64,000 nt of DNA from positions 114,766 to 178,765 of the forward strand of contig BGZK01001276.1 of the NCBI GenBank assembly GCA_005406025.1, read 5' to 3'. The translations under genes and the position numbers were made by a program. This DNA comes from Eumeta japonica (Eukaryota > Arthropoda > Insecta > Lepidoptera > Psychidae). A model generated the notes under the pieces. The model saw only the letters and a list, made by a program, of their open reading frames with translations, did not search any database and was not told the DNA's origin. Shown one piece after another: positions 1 to 10,600 of the stretch; positions within the stretch are counted from its first letter, which is position 1, and each line of letters begins with the position of its first letter.

Positions 1-839
1 AGGTGAGGTGTGTTTGAACAGGTATTGACATGTTTCAATGAATACCTGTTTTTGGAATCGCTTATCAGGTTATGTTCCAGTAAACAGGCTACAACTAACT
101 GAAGAAAGATTGTTGAAAACTTGATTATAATTTAAAATAATGGTGAATTTATGACATATTCATTTGTTTAATAATTAAAAAATAATGTTAAATTTGTAAC
201 ATCTTCATTTGTTTAATATTGATTATGGTTTAGAATTAGTGTTATGCTTTTTACCATTTTATTATATATTATACAAAATATTCTAGTATATTTTACATTT
301 AATTATTTTTTTCTCGTTTTTTATATACTTTATTTTCTTTTTTTTTTAATTTCATTATTCTTTCTTTGTTACAAACTATATTTAATTTTGAAAATTTTTC
401 CTTGTAGCTCAAAAGACTATGTTATTCTTATCAGTGTTATTTAAAACAATTTTTTTGCAATCAAAATGTGACCCAATTATTTATTTCAAAATAAATTTAT
501 TGAATTAGCTGCCAAATTATTTTGCTAGTTAACAATAGAGGCATTAACAAGGTATCTTCCTCAAATAAAGTTAGGACCATGTATTGTTCATTTTATAGGC
601 AATAGATAGAAAAATATAAAATAAACTTTGCTTATAATATTTGTTATTTTTTAACTGTTTGTTTTAATCTGAATCAATATTTATCTCAAGTTCAAGAAAT
701 GCGACAATTTTTTAGAAAGTTCTACACCAAGCAAAGAAAATGGAGAACGGAAGACAAATGGAAGAAACTTGCCCTTTCCTACTGTATTTATTGACACATT
801 ATAGTATCTATTACCCATCCTTAATCCAGTTTCTGGCTA
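1..839. other. AT-rich sequence, nothing recognised
   Basis: No supported gene. The first bases read AGGTGAGG, which resembles an exon end followed by a 5' splice site, but nothing before it is visible. Confidence 0.4.
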
Positions 840-1010
840 AAGGTTGCACGAATACCGGCTGGCTCTACAAACTCCCGTCACTCCTAATCCAGAATAGAAT
901 CTACACTCCCCCCGATATTTACGCTCCCTTCGCTGTATCGGGACTTGTCCCTTTCAGTCATTGCGACTGGCTGAAGGTCGAGCGATGATGATGATGATGA
1001 TGATGATGAT
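840..1010 (+). repeat. Interspersed-repeat-like segment ending in (GAT)9
   Basis: Unlike its AT-rich surroundings, this segment is moderately GC-rich and ends in nine GAT units (984-1010), the layout of a 3' tail of a non-LTR element. The short open frame through it is judged non-genic. Confidence 0.45.
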
Positions 1011-1806
1011 CTCATAAGTGGAACACTTATGTTTGTAATGGCTTTATTGTTCAGTGCAATTATTTATGCACTTGTCATTCAAAGCGTTTTGAAGTGTACT
1101 TATCAGGCATCTCTTCAATGGCCTTACAAAATGCAGTTATGGTTGGGGTTGTAAATTGTATACTGCTTCGGTTATTCTTAATTATTTAATTTTCAGAAGC
1201 TGTATGAAATTTGAGAATAATACATGCACACATTCTATATAATTGTAGACTGTGGACAAACATCTATTACAATGTTAATCTGCATTTCCTACCCTTAGGC
1301 TGCGTAATGAGATAATAACATCAACGACTTGATTTGTCAAAAATAGAGGGTATGACTTTTTTATGAGTGGTTAATTTTTCTCATCAGTAAAACTTCAGGG
1401 GGAACAATACCATCAAGCAAATTGTATAGTGCTTTTGGTTCAAAACCATCCAAGCCCATGCTTATCTTCTACCATGACCATGATCAATTGATATCCATGA
1501 AGCTCATAACCTTCAAATTTAAGTTTATGATTGATTTTTAGTAACTCCAAAAATAGTTTTTTTCATGACCATACGACATCTCTATTGTTTTTTTGTAACT
1601 GTCGCTGGTTATTATTGTTATACAATAAAGTTGTTTTTGAGTGGTTTGTTTTAATAGCTTTATATGCAGACAAAATTATAAGATTTTATTGTACAATGTT
1701 TCAACTGCATAGTATTTTCTTTCATGTTCACAATACTGAATCAATTATACTAAATATGGGTTTTTGTATGAAATCGATTTCATACCGAAAAACCGATTAT
1801 CATAAT

Positions 1807-1846
1807 CCGACCTCACTGCAGTTCTCGAGAACTGCAGTGAGGTCGG
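1807..1846. repeat. Perfect 40-bp palindrome
   Basis: Two 20-base arms, CCGACCTCACTGCAGTTCTC and its exact reverse complement, meet without a spacer. Confidence 0.95.
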
Positions 1847-1887
1847 GATATTGATAACATCATTGATTGATGTAAAAAATTAAATTA

Positions 1888-2102
1888 TTAGTTTATGTCC
1901 ACCTGGCGGGAGCCGCGGACTAATTTTGTATATTTTGAAAGAAATGGAATCTAGATTGGGACTATAATAGGAATCAAAAAAGAGGAACCAGGACTGAAAT
2001 CTTGAAACCATAATATCGGAATTATGGTTCACAGAGTTATCTGTCAAAGTAAATTATGAAAGATTTGATGTCCACGCGAGCGGAGCCATGGGTAAAAGCT
2101 AG
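1888..2102 (+). repeat. Helitron-end-like fragments
   Basis: GCGGGAGCCGCGGACTA at about 1907-1923 and CCACGCGAGCGGAGCCATGG before AAAAGCTAGTTT (ending 2102) resemble degenerate 3' ends of insect Helitrons, which carry a GC hairpin followed by CTAG|T. No other part of such an element was identified. Confidence 0.35.
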
Positions 2103-2230
2103 TTTTACAATATATTCAATTATGTATCGCACATATTTTTAATATCTGATGTCATTAAAATTTTCAATAAAGATGTAAAGTAGAACAATGCAATTTTTTC
2201 TATAAAAATACGTTCACTAAAATCACAATT

Positions 2231-2288
2231 CGAATTGTGCACCGTAACCATATACAGCGTTTATATGGTATGGCGCACAATTTGAATT
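2231..2288. repeat. Imperfect inverted repeat
   Basis: Arms of about 26 bases around ATTGTGC and CCATATA, with a few mismatches, separated by CAGCGTT. It would form a hairpin. Confidence 0.7.
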
Positions 2289-2649
2289 CTAAATCGATAT
2301 CTTTGCATGTCATCAACCGGAACACCTTCAAGTATCTATGTGTTCACTAAAGCTTTCACTGGCGCTCCATTCATGTATGAAATGACATGCAGGTAAGATG
2401 TGTGGAAAAAAAAAACCGCTTGCCTTGCCACAGCTGAGCTTTAGTGGGCTTTTTTTTGTCCAAGCTGCCAGCTGACTCGAACATATTGCCCATTGTCCCC
2501 TGCAACTGTAATGTAACTGATTTTTTTTTCTGTAATATAGAGTAGTTTAATTTGTGATCAAAAATAACAATACAATTGTTGATGGCTTTTATTTATTTAG
2601 ATAAAATAAATATTTTGAATGTCAAACTAACATACAAAACATGTATTTG

Positions 2650-2652
<3 letters not shown>

Positions 2653-2688
<36 letters not shown>
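2653..2688. repeat. (TA)n microsatellite
   Basis: Uninterrupted TA dinucleotides. Confidence 0.95.
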
Positions 2689-2694
<6 letters not shown>

Positions 2695-2699
2695 TTCAT

Positions 2700-3376
2700 T
2701 ATTTTATATTATTATATATTTGTTTCGTAAAAAGGGGGCTGCCATTACTAATCGTTACAAGTAAATTTTTTTTTGTCTATGAAGATTTAATGTTTTTATA
2801 TCGCGAGTGATACATTTTAATGTGAAAAAAATATGTTTACTTCTGATAACAGATAGCTTTAGGCAACACATAGCTTAGCTTCCGATATAGATATATAAAA
2901 TCCAACATATAATTAATATTTTCTATTTTATGAAATCGGTACCCATTCATCATATATATATAAATTCATAAATATAATGAATAAATATTTATGCTGAGAC
3001 CAATGCATATATTTTCATGTAAAAATGAAGATACATTTTTTTTGACTCTAGGCTTAAGTTAAAGGACATTACAGACCATCTGCGTCCCTTTTGTCATTTT
3101 TTTTCGAAGGGACATGTGTTACAACTCAGGTGTTATTTTTTTCATTTCCTTTTTTTTGTAGAACTTTGAAGTACTTGTATCAGATTATGTTTCTTGAAAA
3201 ATAAATTATAATTATTTATTTTAAAAAAATTGTGTTAGTGAATGTTTATTAAAAGTGTGAATTCTTAAACTTAAATAGTTCAATCCAATTTGTTCAATAG
3301 TTTAATAGTTATTTCCTGTATATTTGTATTTAAAATACATAATAATTTGTTTTTATTCTAATCCTATCACATACTA
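2700..3376. other. AT-rich sequence, nothing recognised
   Basis: Homopolymer-rich and stop-rich in all frames; no gene or element identified. Confidence 0.5.
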
Positions 3377-3875
3377 CAGTGGAATTTCAATAACTTGAAA
3401 CTCGTTAAGTCGAAATCCTCAGTAAGTCGAAAAATATTGCCATTTCCTTCCGATGAACCCCTAAATATGCGGTATCTCGAATTATTTAGACTTTGTAACT
3501 CGAACAATATGTTATTTCCCTACGAAGTATTGATAATACATATTTATACTCTATAACTCGAATTTCAAAAAGGAGACTCGTAAGTCGTAGTTGGTAAAAT
3601 ATAATGACGTCTTACTTGGAATTCCCTGAAATAATAGCAATAAATTCCAAAATGAATGTGGTTTAGGGCTTCTAATCTATTGTTTTTGTCTTGTACACAT
3701 GCAATGAATGAATACATTCATGAAACTTTCTAAGTAACACAAGCTGTGGACATTATGTTTGTTCCTTGTCGACACAGTCATATGTATCTCGAAGTTCTTG
3801 TTAAGTCGAAAAAAAACTCCTTAACTCAAATTTTTTTGCATTTCCCTTGGCATTCGAGTTATTGAGATTCCACTG
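3377..3875. mobile_element. Tigger/pogo-type MITE, copy A
   Basis: Terminal inverted repeats of about 23 bases (left CAGTGGAATTTCAATAACTT; the right end is its near-exact inverse), flanked by TA on both sides (3375-3376 and 3876-3877). The termini fit the CAGT-type ends of pogo/Tigger elements. There is no coding capacity. Short AACTCGAA / AAGTCGAA motifs recur inside. Confidence 0.85.
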
Positions 3876-4041
3876 TATATATATATATACACAGACTAAA
3901 CTCTATATAACAACACTGAAGGGCTTATCTCTTTATATGGTGTTATAGAGAGTTGTTAAATGAAGTGAAGAAAAATAAGAATTAGAAAAAGAAAAAAATT
4001 TTTTGAGACTAGTTTTAGTAGTTATGTACGTAAAAACAATC

Positions 4042-5900
4042 TTATTTGAATGCTATCGCATTTAGTCTTATTTTTGTCTGACGTCTTTTGCTGCACCAGT
4101 AATTTTGTAGTATTTTTTTACTTATTTTATTTATATCTTGCGATATTGAGGCATCTTGTTGATAAAGGAAGTACTTTTCCAATAATTTAGTTGCTTCCAG
4201 AGCTTCTTTAATGCTCGACGCAGGCTCAGGCTCATCCGTCTCATCTTCTTCACCTCCTTGCTCTTGATCCTCAGTTTTTCTCACCGAATCCATAATTACT
4301 TTGTCTGTGAATGAAGCCGTTGTAAGCAGGCAGTCGTCTACTTTGATGTAGGTAGGTTTGAAGATTTTCTGTAAAATTTCCTGCCATGTTGAATGCACTC
4401 GGTTAATAGAAGGTCGTCGTCGCTATCAAACTCAGGTTCCGTTTCCATCTCCTCACTCGTAGAACTGGTACAAAGTCCAACATGTCGAAAAGAGTGCTGT
4501 ATAGTTGTGGGTGTCATTTCTTCCCAAGCTTTAGGTAAAAAATTTACTGCTTGCAGCATATTAACAGAAATTTTACCCTCAGATTCGACTAGCTCCATCA
4601 ATAATTTTACCCTCAGATTCGACTAGCTTCATCAATAATTTTACCCTCAGATTCGACTAGCTCCATCAATAATTTTACCCTCAGATTCGACTAGCTCCAT
4701 CAATAATTTTACCCTAAGATTCGACTAGCTCCATCAATAATTTTACCCTCAGATTCGACTAGCTCCATCAATAATTTTACCCTCAGATTCGACTAGCTCC
4801 ATCAATAATTTTACCCTCAGATTCGACTAGCTCCATCAATAATTTTACCCTCAGATTCGACTAGCTCCATCAATAATTTTACCCTCAGATTCGACTAGCT
4901 CCATCAATAATTTTACCCTCAGATTCGACTAGCTCCATCAATAATTTTACCCTCAGATTCGACTAGCTCCATCAATAATTTTACCCTCAGATTCGACTAG
5001 CTCCATCAATAATTTTACCCTCAGATTCGACTAGCTCCATCAATAATTTCTTTCAGTAGTGACCCTTGAGGCTTTAAATCACAATCTGGTCTATTGACTT
5101 TAAGATACTTGTCATATTTGGAGGAAGAAATACCAACTCTATGTTTTGAAGGTTTGATATAAACGGGTGGGCGGGGCAGTTGTCAACAAGAAGTAAAATT
5201 TTTCATCCCTTTAATTCTGCATCCCACTTTTGCGCTTCTTCTTCAAAAAGTTGACCGGTCATGCAAGCTGATTTATTAGCTTTATACGTCACTGGCAATT
5301 TTTTAATGTTCTTAAAACAGTGCGGATTTTTCGATTTGCCTATTACCATCAGCTTTTTTTTTTCTGTGCCATACATATTAGCAGCCACAAGTACCATAAT
5401 ACGTTCCTTGGAGAGCTTTCCTCTTATATACTTTGCTCCTTTAAATTTCAGAGTTTTATCTGGAGTCAATTTATAGAAAATTCCTGCTTCATCAGCATTG
5501 AAAATGTCACGGGGTGTATTTTTCTGTCAATTTTCACCACACTGTATAAATCCAATCATGAGTAACATTCGTATCAACACTTCGTGCTTCTCCACTTATT
5601 TTTACCGTACTCGATATTATGATGTTGCTTGAATTTTCCGAGCCATCCTTCTGATGCTTTGAAAGAAGTTGAACCAAGTTCTTCAGCAAAATTCTCCGCC
5701 TTAGTTTTACGATCTGCTCCGAATTAGGAAAATTATTCTGGTGCTATTGGGGAAACCATGATAGTACAGCTTGATCTAAATTTTCATATTTAGGTTTCTT
5801 TAATTTTTGGAAGATTTCCCCTCATTCTCTGCTTGGAGAATTTTCTCTTAATTTTTCCATATTGTGGACACGGTAGAGTAACTAAATCCAAAGGTCTGCC
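4042..5900 (-). pseudogene. Tigger (pogo-family) transposase, broken
   Basis: Read on the - strand: a CENP-B-type DNA-binding helix (WLGKFKQHHNI near 5650-5620), a first catalytic Asp in NADEAGIFYKLTPDKTL (about 5500-5450), the body with KLSKERIMVLVAANMYGTEK (5430-5370), and the second catalytic Asp in LLVDNCPAHP (about 5200-5170), then VFLPPNMTS. The acidic C-terminal part (4600-4042) includes TEPEFDSDDDLL. In-frame stops, frameshifts and the 34-bp tandem array (4571-5049) break it, so no active enzyme is expected. Confidence 0.88.
4571..5049. repeat. 34-bp minisatellite, 14 copies
   Basis: The unit contains TACCCTCAGATTCGACTAGC. It recurs every 34 bases from 4587 to 5029 with very few differences (one AAGATT, one CTTCAT variant). 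There are no spacers. Because 34 is not a multiple of three, it shifts the transposase frame. Confidence 0.97.
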
Positions 5901-6090
5901 AACATCACTTATGTTCTCTCTCGTTTCTATTGCGTGTATCAAACATTTTATAGATATAGAGTATAGATAATCTATGACTCTTAATTATTATTCATGGTCA
6001 ACAACAGTCTACATGTGGAATCCCAGTTTGTAAACAAAAAAATGAATTTCTTAGAAAGTTTGGTATGCATGAGGCCGACAGTCGAGTTAT

Positions 6091-6134
6091 CGCTTTATTA
6101 TCCTAGCCCTATTACGGGCTAGGATAATAAAGCG
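6091..6134. repeat. Perfect 19-bp-arm hairpin
   Basis: CGCTTTATTATCCTAGCCC and its exact reverse complement are separated by six bases, inside the 5' part of the Tigger element. Confidence 0.95.
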
Positions 6135-6350
6135 ACAAAAAGAATGTACTCGGCTGCAAAGTTTTTACTAATTTTGGCAACTTAAAAGATATTTTTTATT
6201 AATTAATGATTGTAATTATTGAGAGTGGATATAAAGCTATATAGAGTGTATCATTATATGGATGGCAAGCTAAACCAACTAAAGCCAAGTGATTTCGACA
6301 CTTAGGGAGTTTTTCGTTAAATCAAGTGATGTTACATGGAGTTTACACTG

Positions 6351-7541
6351 TAACATGTAGTATATATGTATGTATTATTTTAGGATGTATTTATTAGTTT
6401 AAGGCTCTTATTCACCAACAGTTAAATACTGTTTAAAGACCAAAAACTAGGTTGTTTTGTAACCTACTATTGGTATTTAAATTATTGTTAGATGTAGTTA
6501 AAAATGTGCCTTGTATAGTCATCAATTTTTAATGTTAGTTAATATGAAATAAATGTGCAATTAATACAATAATCTATCACATTACAAAAATATCTTTTTA
6601 ATATTACAGAGAGAATTTTTTTTTAATTTTCTTTTTTTTTTTTTGTATACTAAAAAAATAAAATTAATGCATTGGTGATAAAATGAAATAATTTAAATTT
6701 TACATTACCAATAAAGTGATATATGTTAGATCTTTCTTATTAACTTTCTTTAATGTAGGCATCATCAGTTTTGAATAAATATTACTGCGGACCTAGAGGA
6801 ACGCTTTTAAGAAGTGTATCTTCGGAACCATCCTTTTTGCACCAACTTAATGAATGAAAGAGAAAAGAAAAAGAAAAAATTTTTTATAAAAAAAAATATT
6901 TTTTTCTAAAAAAAAACTCTTATCCTTAGGGCATCACATTAGGTCGGCTGAAGGTTGTTGGGTAAGGGATTGTTTTTGATATTTTTTAGAGTTAAAAAAT
7001 ATTGAAAAAATGTAATTTTATACCCAATATTCATTTTGTGATTCGTTTATTAGCCGTCACCGTTTTGATATTTTAATTATCCAAATCACAAATTTTTCGA
7101 AATGGGGTGGGACTCCTGTTTAATTCACTTTGGTGTCATCACCAATACAACTAAAAATCTGTCACAGACAAAGACATCAATATGACCTTTCAATCTGAGC
7201 ATGCCTCACCCATATAATTCGGAAGTTTTTTACATTTGTTTTGCGCTTGCCACAAACTTATTCTCAATTTCAATTGTGTTAAATTTTGTCCAATAAAGGT
7301 AGCCATAACAGATACACAGACTTGAATAATAATCCGATAAGTTTTATTGTTAGGTGTAGCTGAATGCTTAAAAATTAAATTAATGAAAATGGCTTTTATT
7401 ATTGGTCTCGGCATATATTGGTCTTTGTGATCTATCACCATGTTTGAACGCCATCAAAGCCTTGTCTCGGTGTATTTCCGAATGAGAAAATGAATACAGT
7501 TATGATTTCAGGGTGTGTATTTCATTCATATTTGATTGCAG
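6351..7541. other. Region upstream of first recognised Wee1 exon
   Basis: AT-rich with homopolymers. A short open stretch follows an acceptor-like site at about 6757 (about 30 codons) but has no recognisable similarity. No missing Wee1 exon could be identified here. Confidence 0.4.
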
Positions 7542-7651
7542 GTTGTTCGATAGCCCTCTGACACCCAAGTCGATGTTGCAGAAGTGCTCAACTCCCACCC
7601 AACACCAGTCCAGATCGAGGTTGTTTCCATCTAAAACGACGCATACTTCAG
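7542..7651 (+). CDS. Wee1: Wee1 exon 1 in window (N-terminal regulatory region)
   Basis: The exon follows the acceptor TTTGATTGCAG and ends at the donor TCAG|GTAAG. It enters as the third base of a codon and leaves after one base. It encodes [14 protein letters not shown] and a Ser/Thr-Pro-rich stretch, typical of the CDK-site-bearing N-terminal region of Wee1. The preceding exon was not found. Confidence 0.75.
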
Positions 7652-10600
7652 GTAAGATGGTATTGTTGTTAATCTGTCGGAGAAATGAGAACTGTAAAGT
7701 TGTGGTTGATATTATTAAACTGAAAAATATCAAATGCTGATGAGTTTTTTGGAGATATAGGAAATTAGCAATCGTTGGATGTTATTAGTTATTCTTGGAA
7801 AGTTATCAAACATGGCCTAAGCAATAATAGGCATTAAAGTGATTTCTCAGTGTGTGAAATTACACTTTGTCAAATGCATTGAAAGCTTTTGTTTTTTACA
7901 AATTATTCTGTTATTTATTAAATATTACAGTTTTTACTAAAATTATTACTGTCAGGTATTTATTATTGCAAGTGTCAAATATTTTATAATATGCCTAAGA
8001 TTCTTACTATTTTTTTTGCAATTTTATGAATCATTTTGTAAAAGAAAAACACCATTTTACTGAATAAATATATCAATTATAGATATATAATAATATGTGA
8101 CCTTTTTAATTTATTTATAATTTTTTCAGTTGTCATTAAAAAAAAGAAAAATGCAAATAATATTTATTTTGATATTTATAGATATGTATTAATATTATCA
8201 TTAAATGCTATTTAGTACCAAAAGTTGAGACTTCTTAGATGGTATCATTGTGTTATTGATTATTATTCAAAGTTTTTTAATTCATTAAAACCATTTTGTC
8301 TTCTATCAGTAGGCCAATCCACAACCCACTCTCAGCCAGCATCCGATGCCGAAGACAGTGCCCTGGGTAGTCTACCACCAGATGCCCTCCATCTTGAAGA
8401 GTCGCCAAAGCCGATTTTAATGACCGGTACTTATCCGGTCATAAACACAAGTGTGGTCATCAATCCATTCACCCCTGATGGTAAATTGACATATCCAAAT
8501 CTGTTTTAAAAATAGAAATATTTTTTAAGTAATTTAAAATTCAGACTAGCATTTCAATGTAATAAGTATTACAATAAGAAATACTTTTCAGTGATTTGTT
8601 GAGAAATGTAAATAATAATTTGGAGATTGTCATTAGCCTTTTATTTTACACGTCATAAAATATTTTGTAATAATTCCTTCTGCAGAATAAAATACGTTTA
8701 ATTTTATTTCTTTAATAAATATGAATACCAATAAATAAATTTTAAATAATCTTCCGACAACAGTAACCCATATCTACTCGAATTGTAGCTTTTTTACATT
8801 TTTTTTTGTATCATCTTGGATTCAATCTCTAGACCATGTACATTATAATAATACATTTTGTTCATAATAGATTTTGAATCTACTATCTATGAAAATTAGC
8901 TCTACAAGTTTTGTATTGAATCAATAACATTATTTAAAAACTAGGAATCATGTTTTTAGTGGTTCAAAACAATGTCTGACCCATTCATAGTCTTCATACT
9001 TTTAGGAACCAGATATGATGCTTTTTGCTTTTCAAAAATTGATTAATCTCGCACACCAAGTAAACACTATTATTGGAATGGCAACATCATTTTGATTTAA
9101 TAGCTTTCAGCTACATTGTAAAACCAAAGCATTAAGCACCAATTTATAATTATACTCATTATTTTTTCGAAGGACAATTGTTAAACAAAAAGAAGCGGTC
9201 GTTGTCGAAAACGCCAACACTGTGGGGTAGAACTTCTCCAGAACTTCCAGCAAAAAGGCTAAAGGTATGTATGAGTTTATTTTTCCAATCAAACCAAATA
9301 GATGACATAGTAGCACTCGGCGATTAATTCTTGGCATTTTAAAGAAATGCAACCCATTTCCGATACAAAAGGAAAGTGCTGTAGTGTCCAAACAGTGCTG
9401 TCAACACAAAGATTACATCTTTGATATTCACTCGCCAAGCGTCTAGAATTAGCCACTGGCTCGGAAAAGATGTGACTAATCATCCACAGGTGATGGAATC
9501 TCTTTTGTTTTGTTTTTTGTATTTTGATGTATGATGCAGTTCTAGATGGCTTTGTAACATGATTTTTATTTATAAAACTCTACTAATAGATTATATTTTG
9601 ATATAGTTTTATTACATAGAATTTTAAAAATGTTCTATGATCCCATCATTATACACATTGATTATTTATTAATCCACCGCCAGGAATCCAACATATCCCG
9701 CTACAACGTGGAATTCATGGAGTTGGGTGTGATAGGCTGCGGTCAGTTCGGTCGAGTCGCCAAGTGTCTCAACAAGCTGGATGGCGTGGTATACGCCGTG
9801 AAGAGGTCGCTGAGACCAGTGGCGGGTTCGGCCGCTGAGAGGGCAGCGCTGAACGAAGTCTATGCGCACGCCGTGCTGGGAAAGCATCCACATGTCGTAA
9901 GGTAATGGAATGGTCACATTAGCTGTCATCGGCCCGGGCAGTAGACCAATCTTCTCCACAATCAACCCCTACTTATCTGATGAACATATACATGATAAAG
10001 TGAACAAATGTGTTGAAAATGAGAAGGAAGTCATAGCTTCTCCTGTTTTGGGCTTAGATAAACACATTTTATGATGTTATGTTTGTTTAGCATTAACTTC
10101 AGTAGGAGAAAGTGTTGCCGGACATATAACTGTCATACTCCTTTTTGCCTCTTGCGTGCTTCTGATCGGTCGCTACTCAGTATGGTTTATAAATGATACT
10201 GTAAAATGCATGGATTCTCTCCTCTTCCCTAATAGTGTACTTGTCAGTTACGATTTCTGTTATGAATTAATTTTTCTGTATTAAATACTTCTAGTAAATG
10301 AAATAAAGAAATTTCATAAGGCATGAAAAAAGCTAAAGTAAATTGCCTCAAGGTTTATGAGGAGACTATAGGTCTTAACATGATATGATCCCTATTGTTT
10401 TGTTCCTTTGATGTTTATCATTCATTTAATGCAGGACTGTCGATTTTGGGTGCTTAATCGAGTAAAGGTTTTTTTTTTCTGGATTTCCCATGCCAACCTT
10501 TCCATTAAATGTATCCATATTCCATAGATTTGTTTTTTGATCTTAAAACACTGGTTTATTCAAAATTAACTCCAATTTACACTGATGTCAACATCTCTAA

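Larger units (their letters stand above)
3892..6350 (-). mobile_element. Decayed Tigger-type DNA transposon
   Basis: The left end CAGACTAAACTCTATATAAC and the inverse of the right end (CAGTGTAAACTCCATGTAAC) match well; TA follows the right end. It holds a broken Tigger transposase on the - strand (about 5900-4042) and a 34-bp minisatellite. The 5' part also contains a hairpin (6091-6134). It lies 16 bases from MITE copy A but has distinct termini. Confidence 0.8.

Noticed and set aside
740..988. Open frame of 82 codons
   Set aside because: It runs through a repeat-like segment ending in (GAT)n and has no protein-like pattern.
4571..5049. CRISPR-like direct repeats
   Set aside because: The 34-base units follow each other with no spacers and lie in a eukaryotic transposon; it is a minisatellite.
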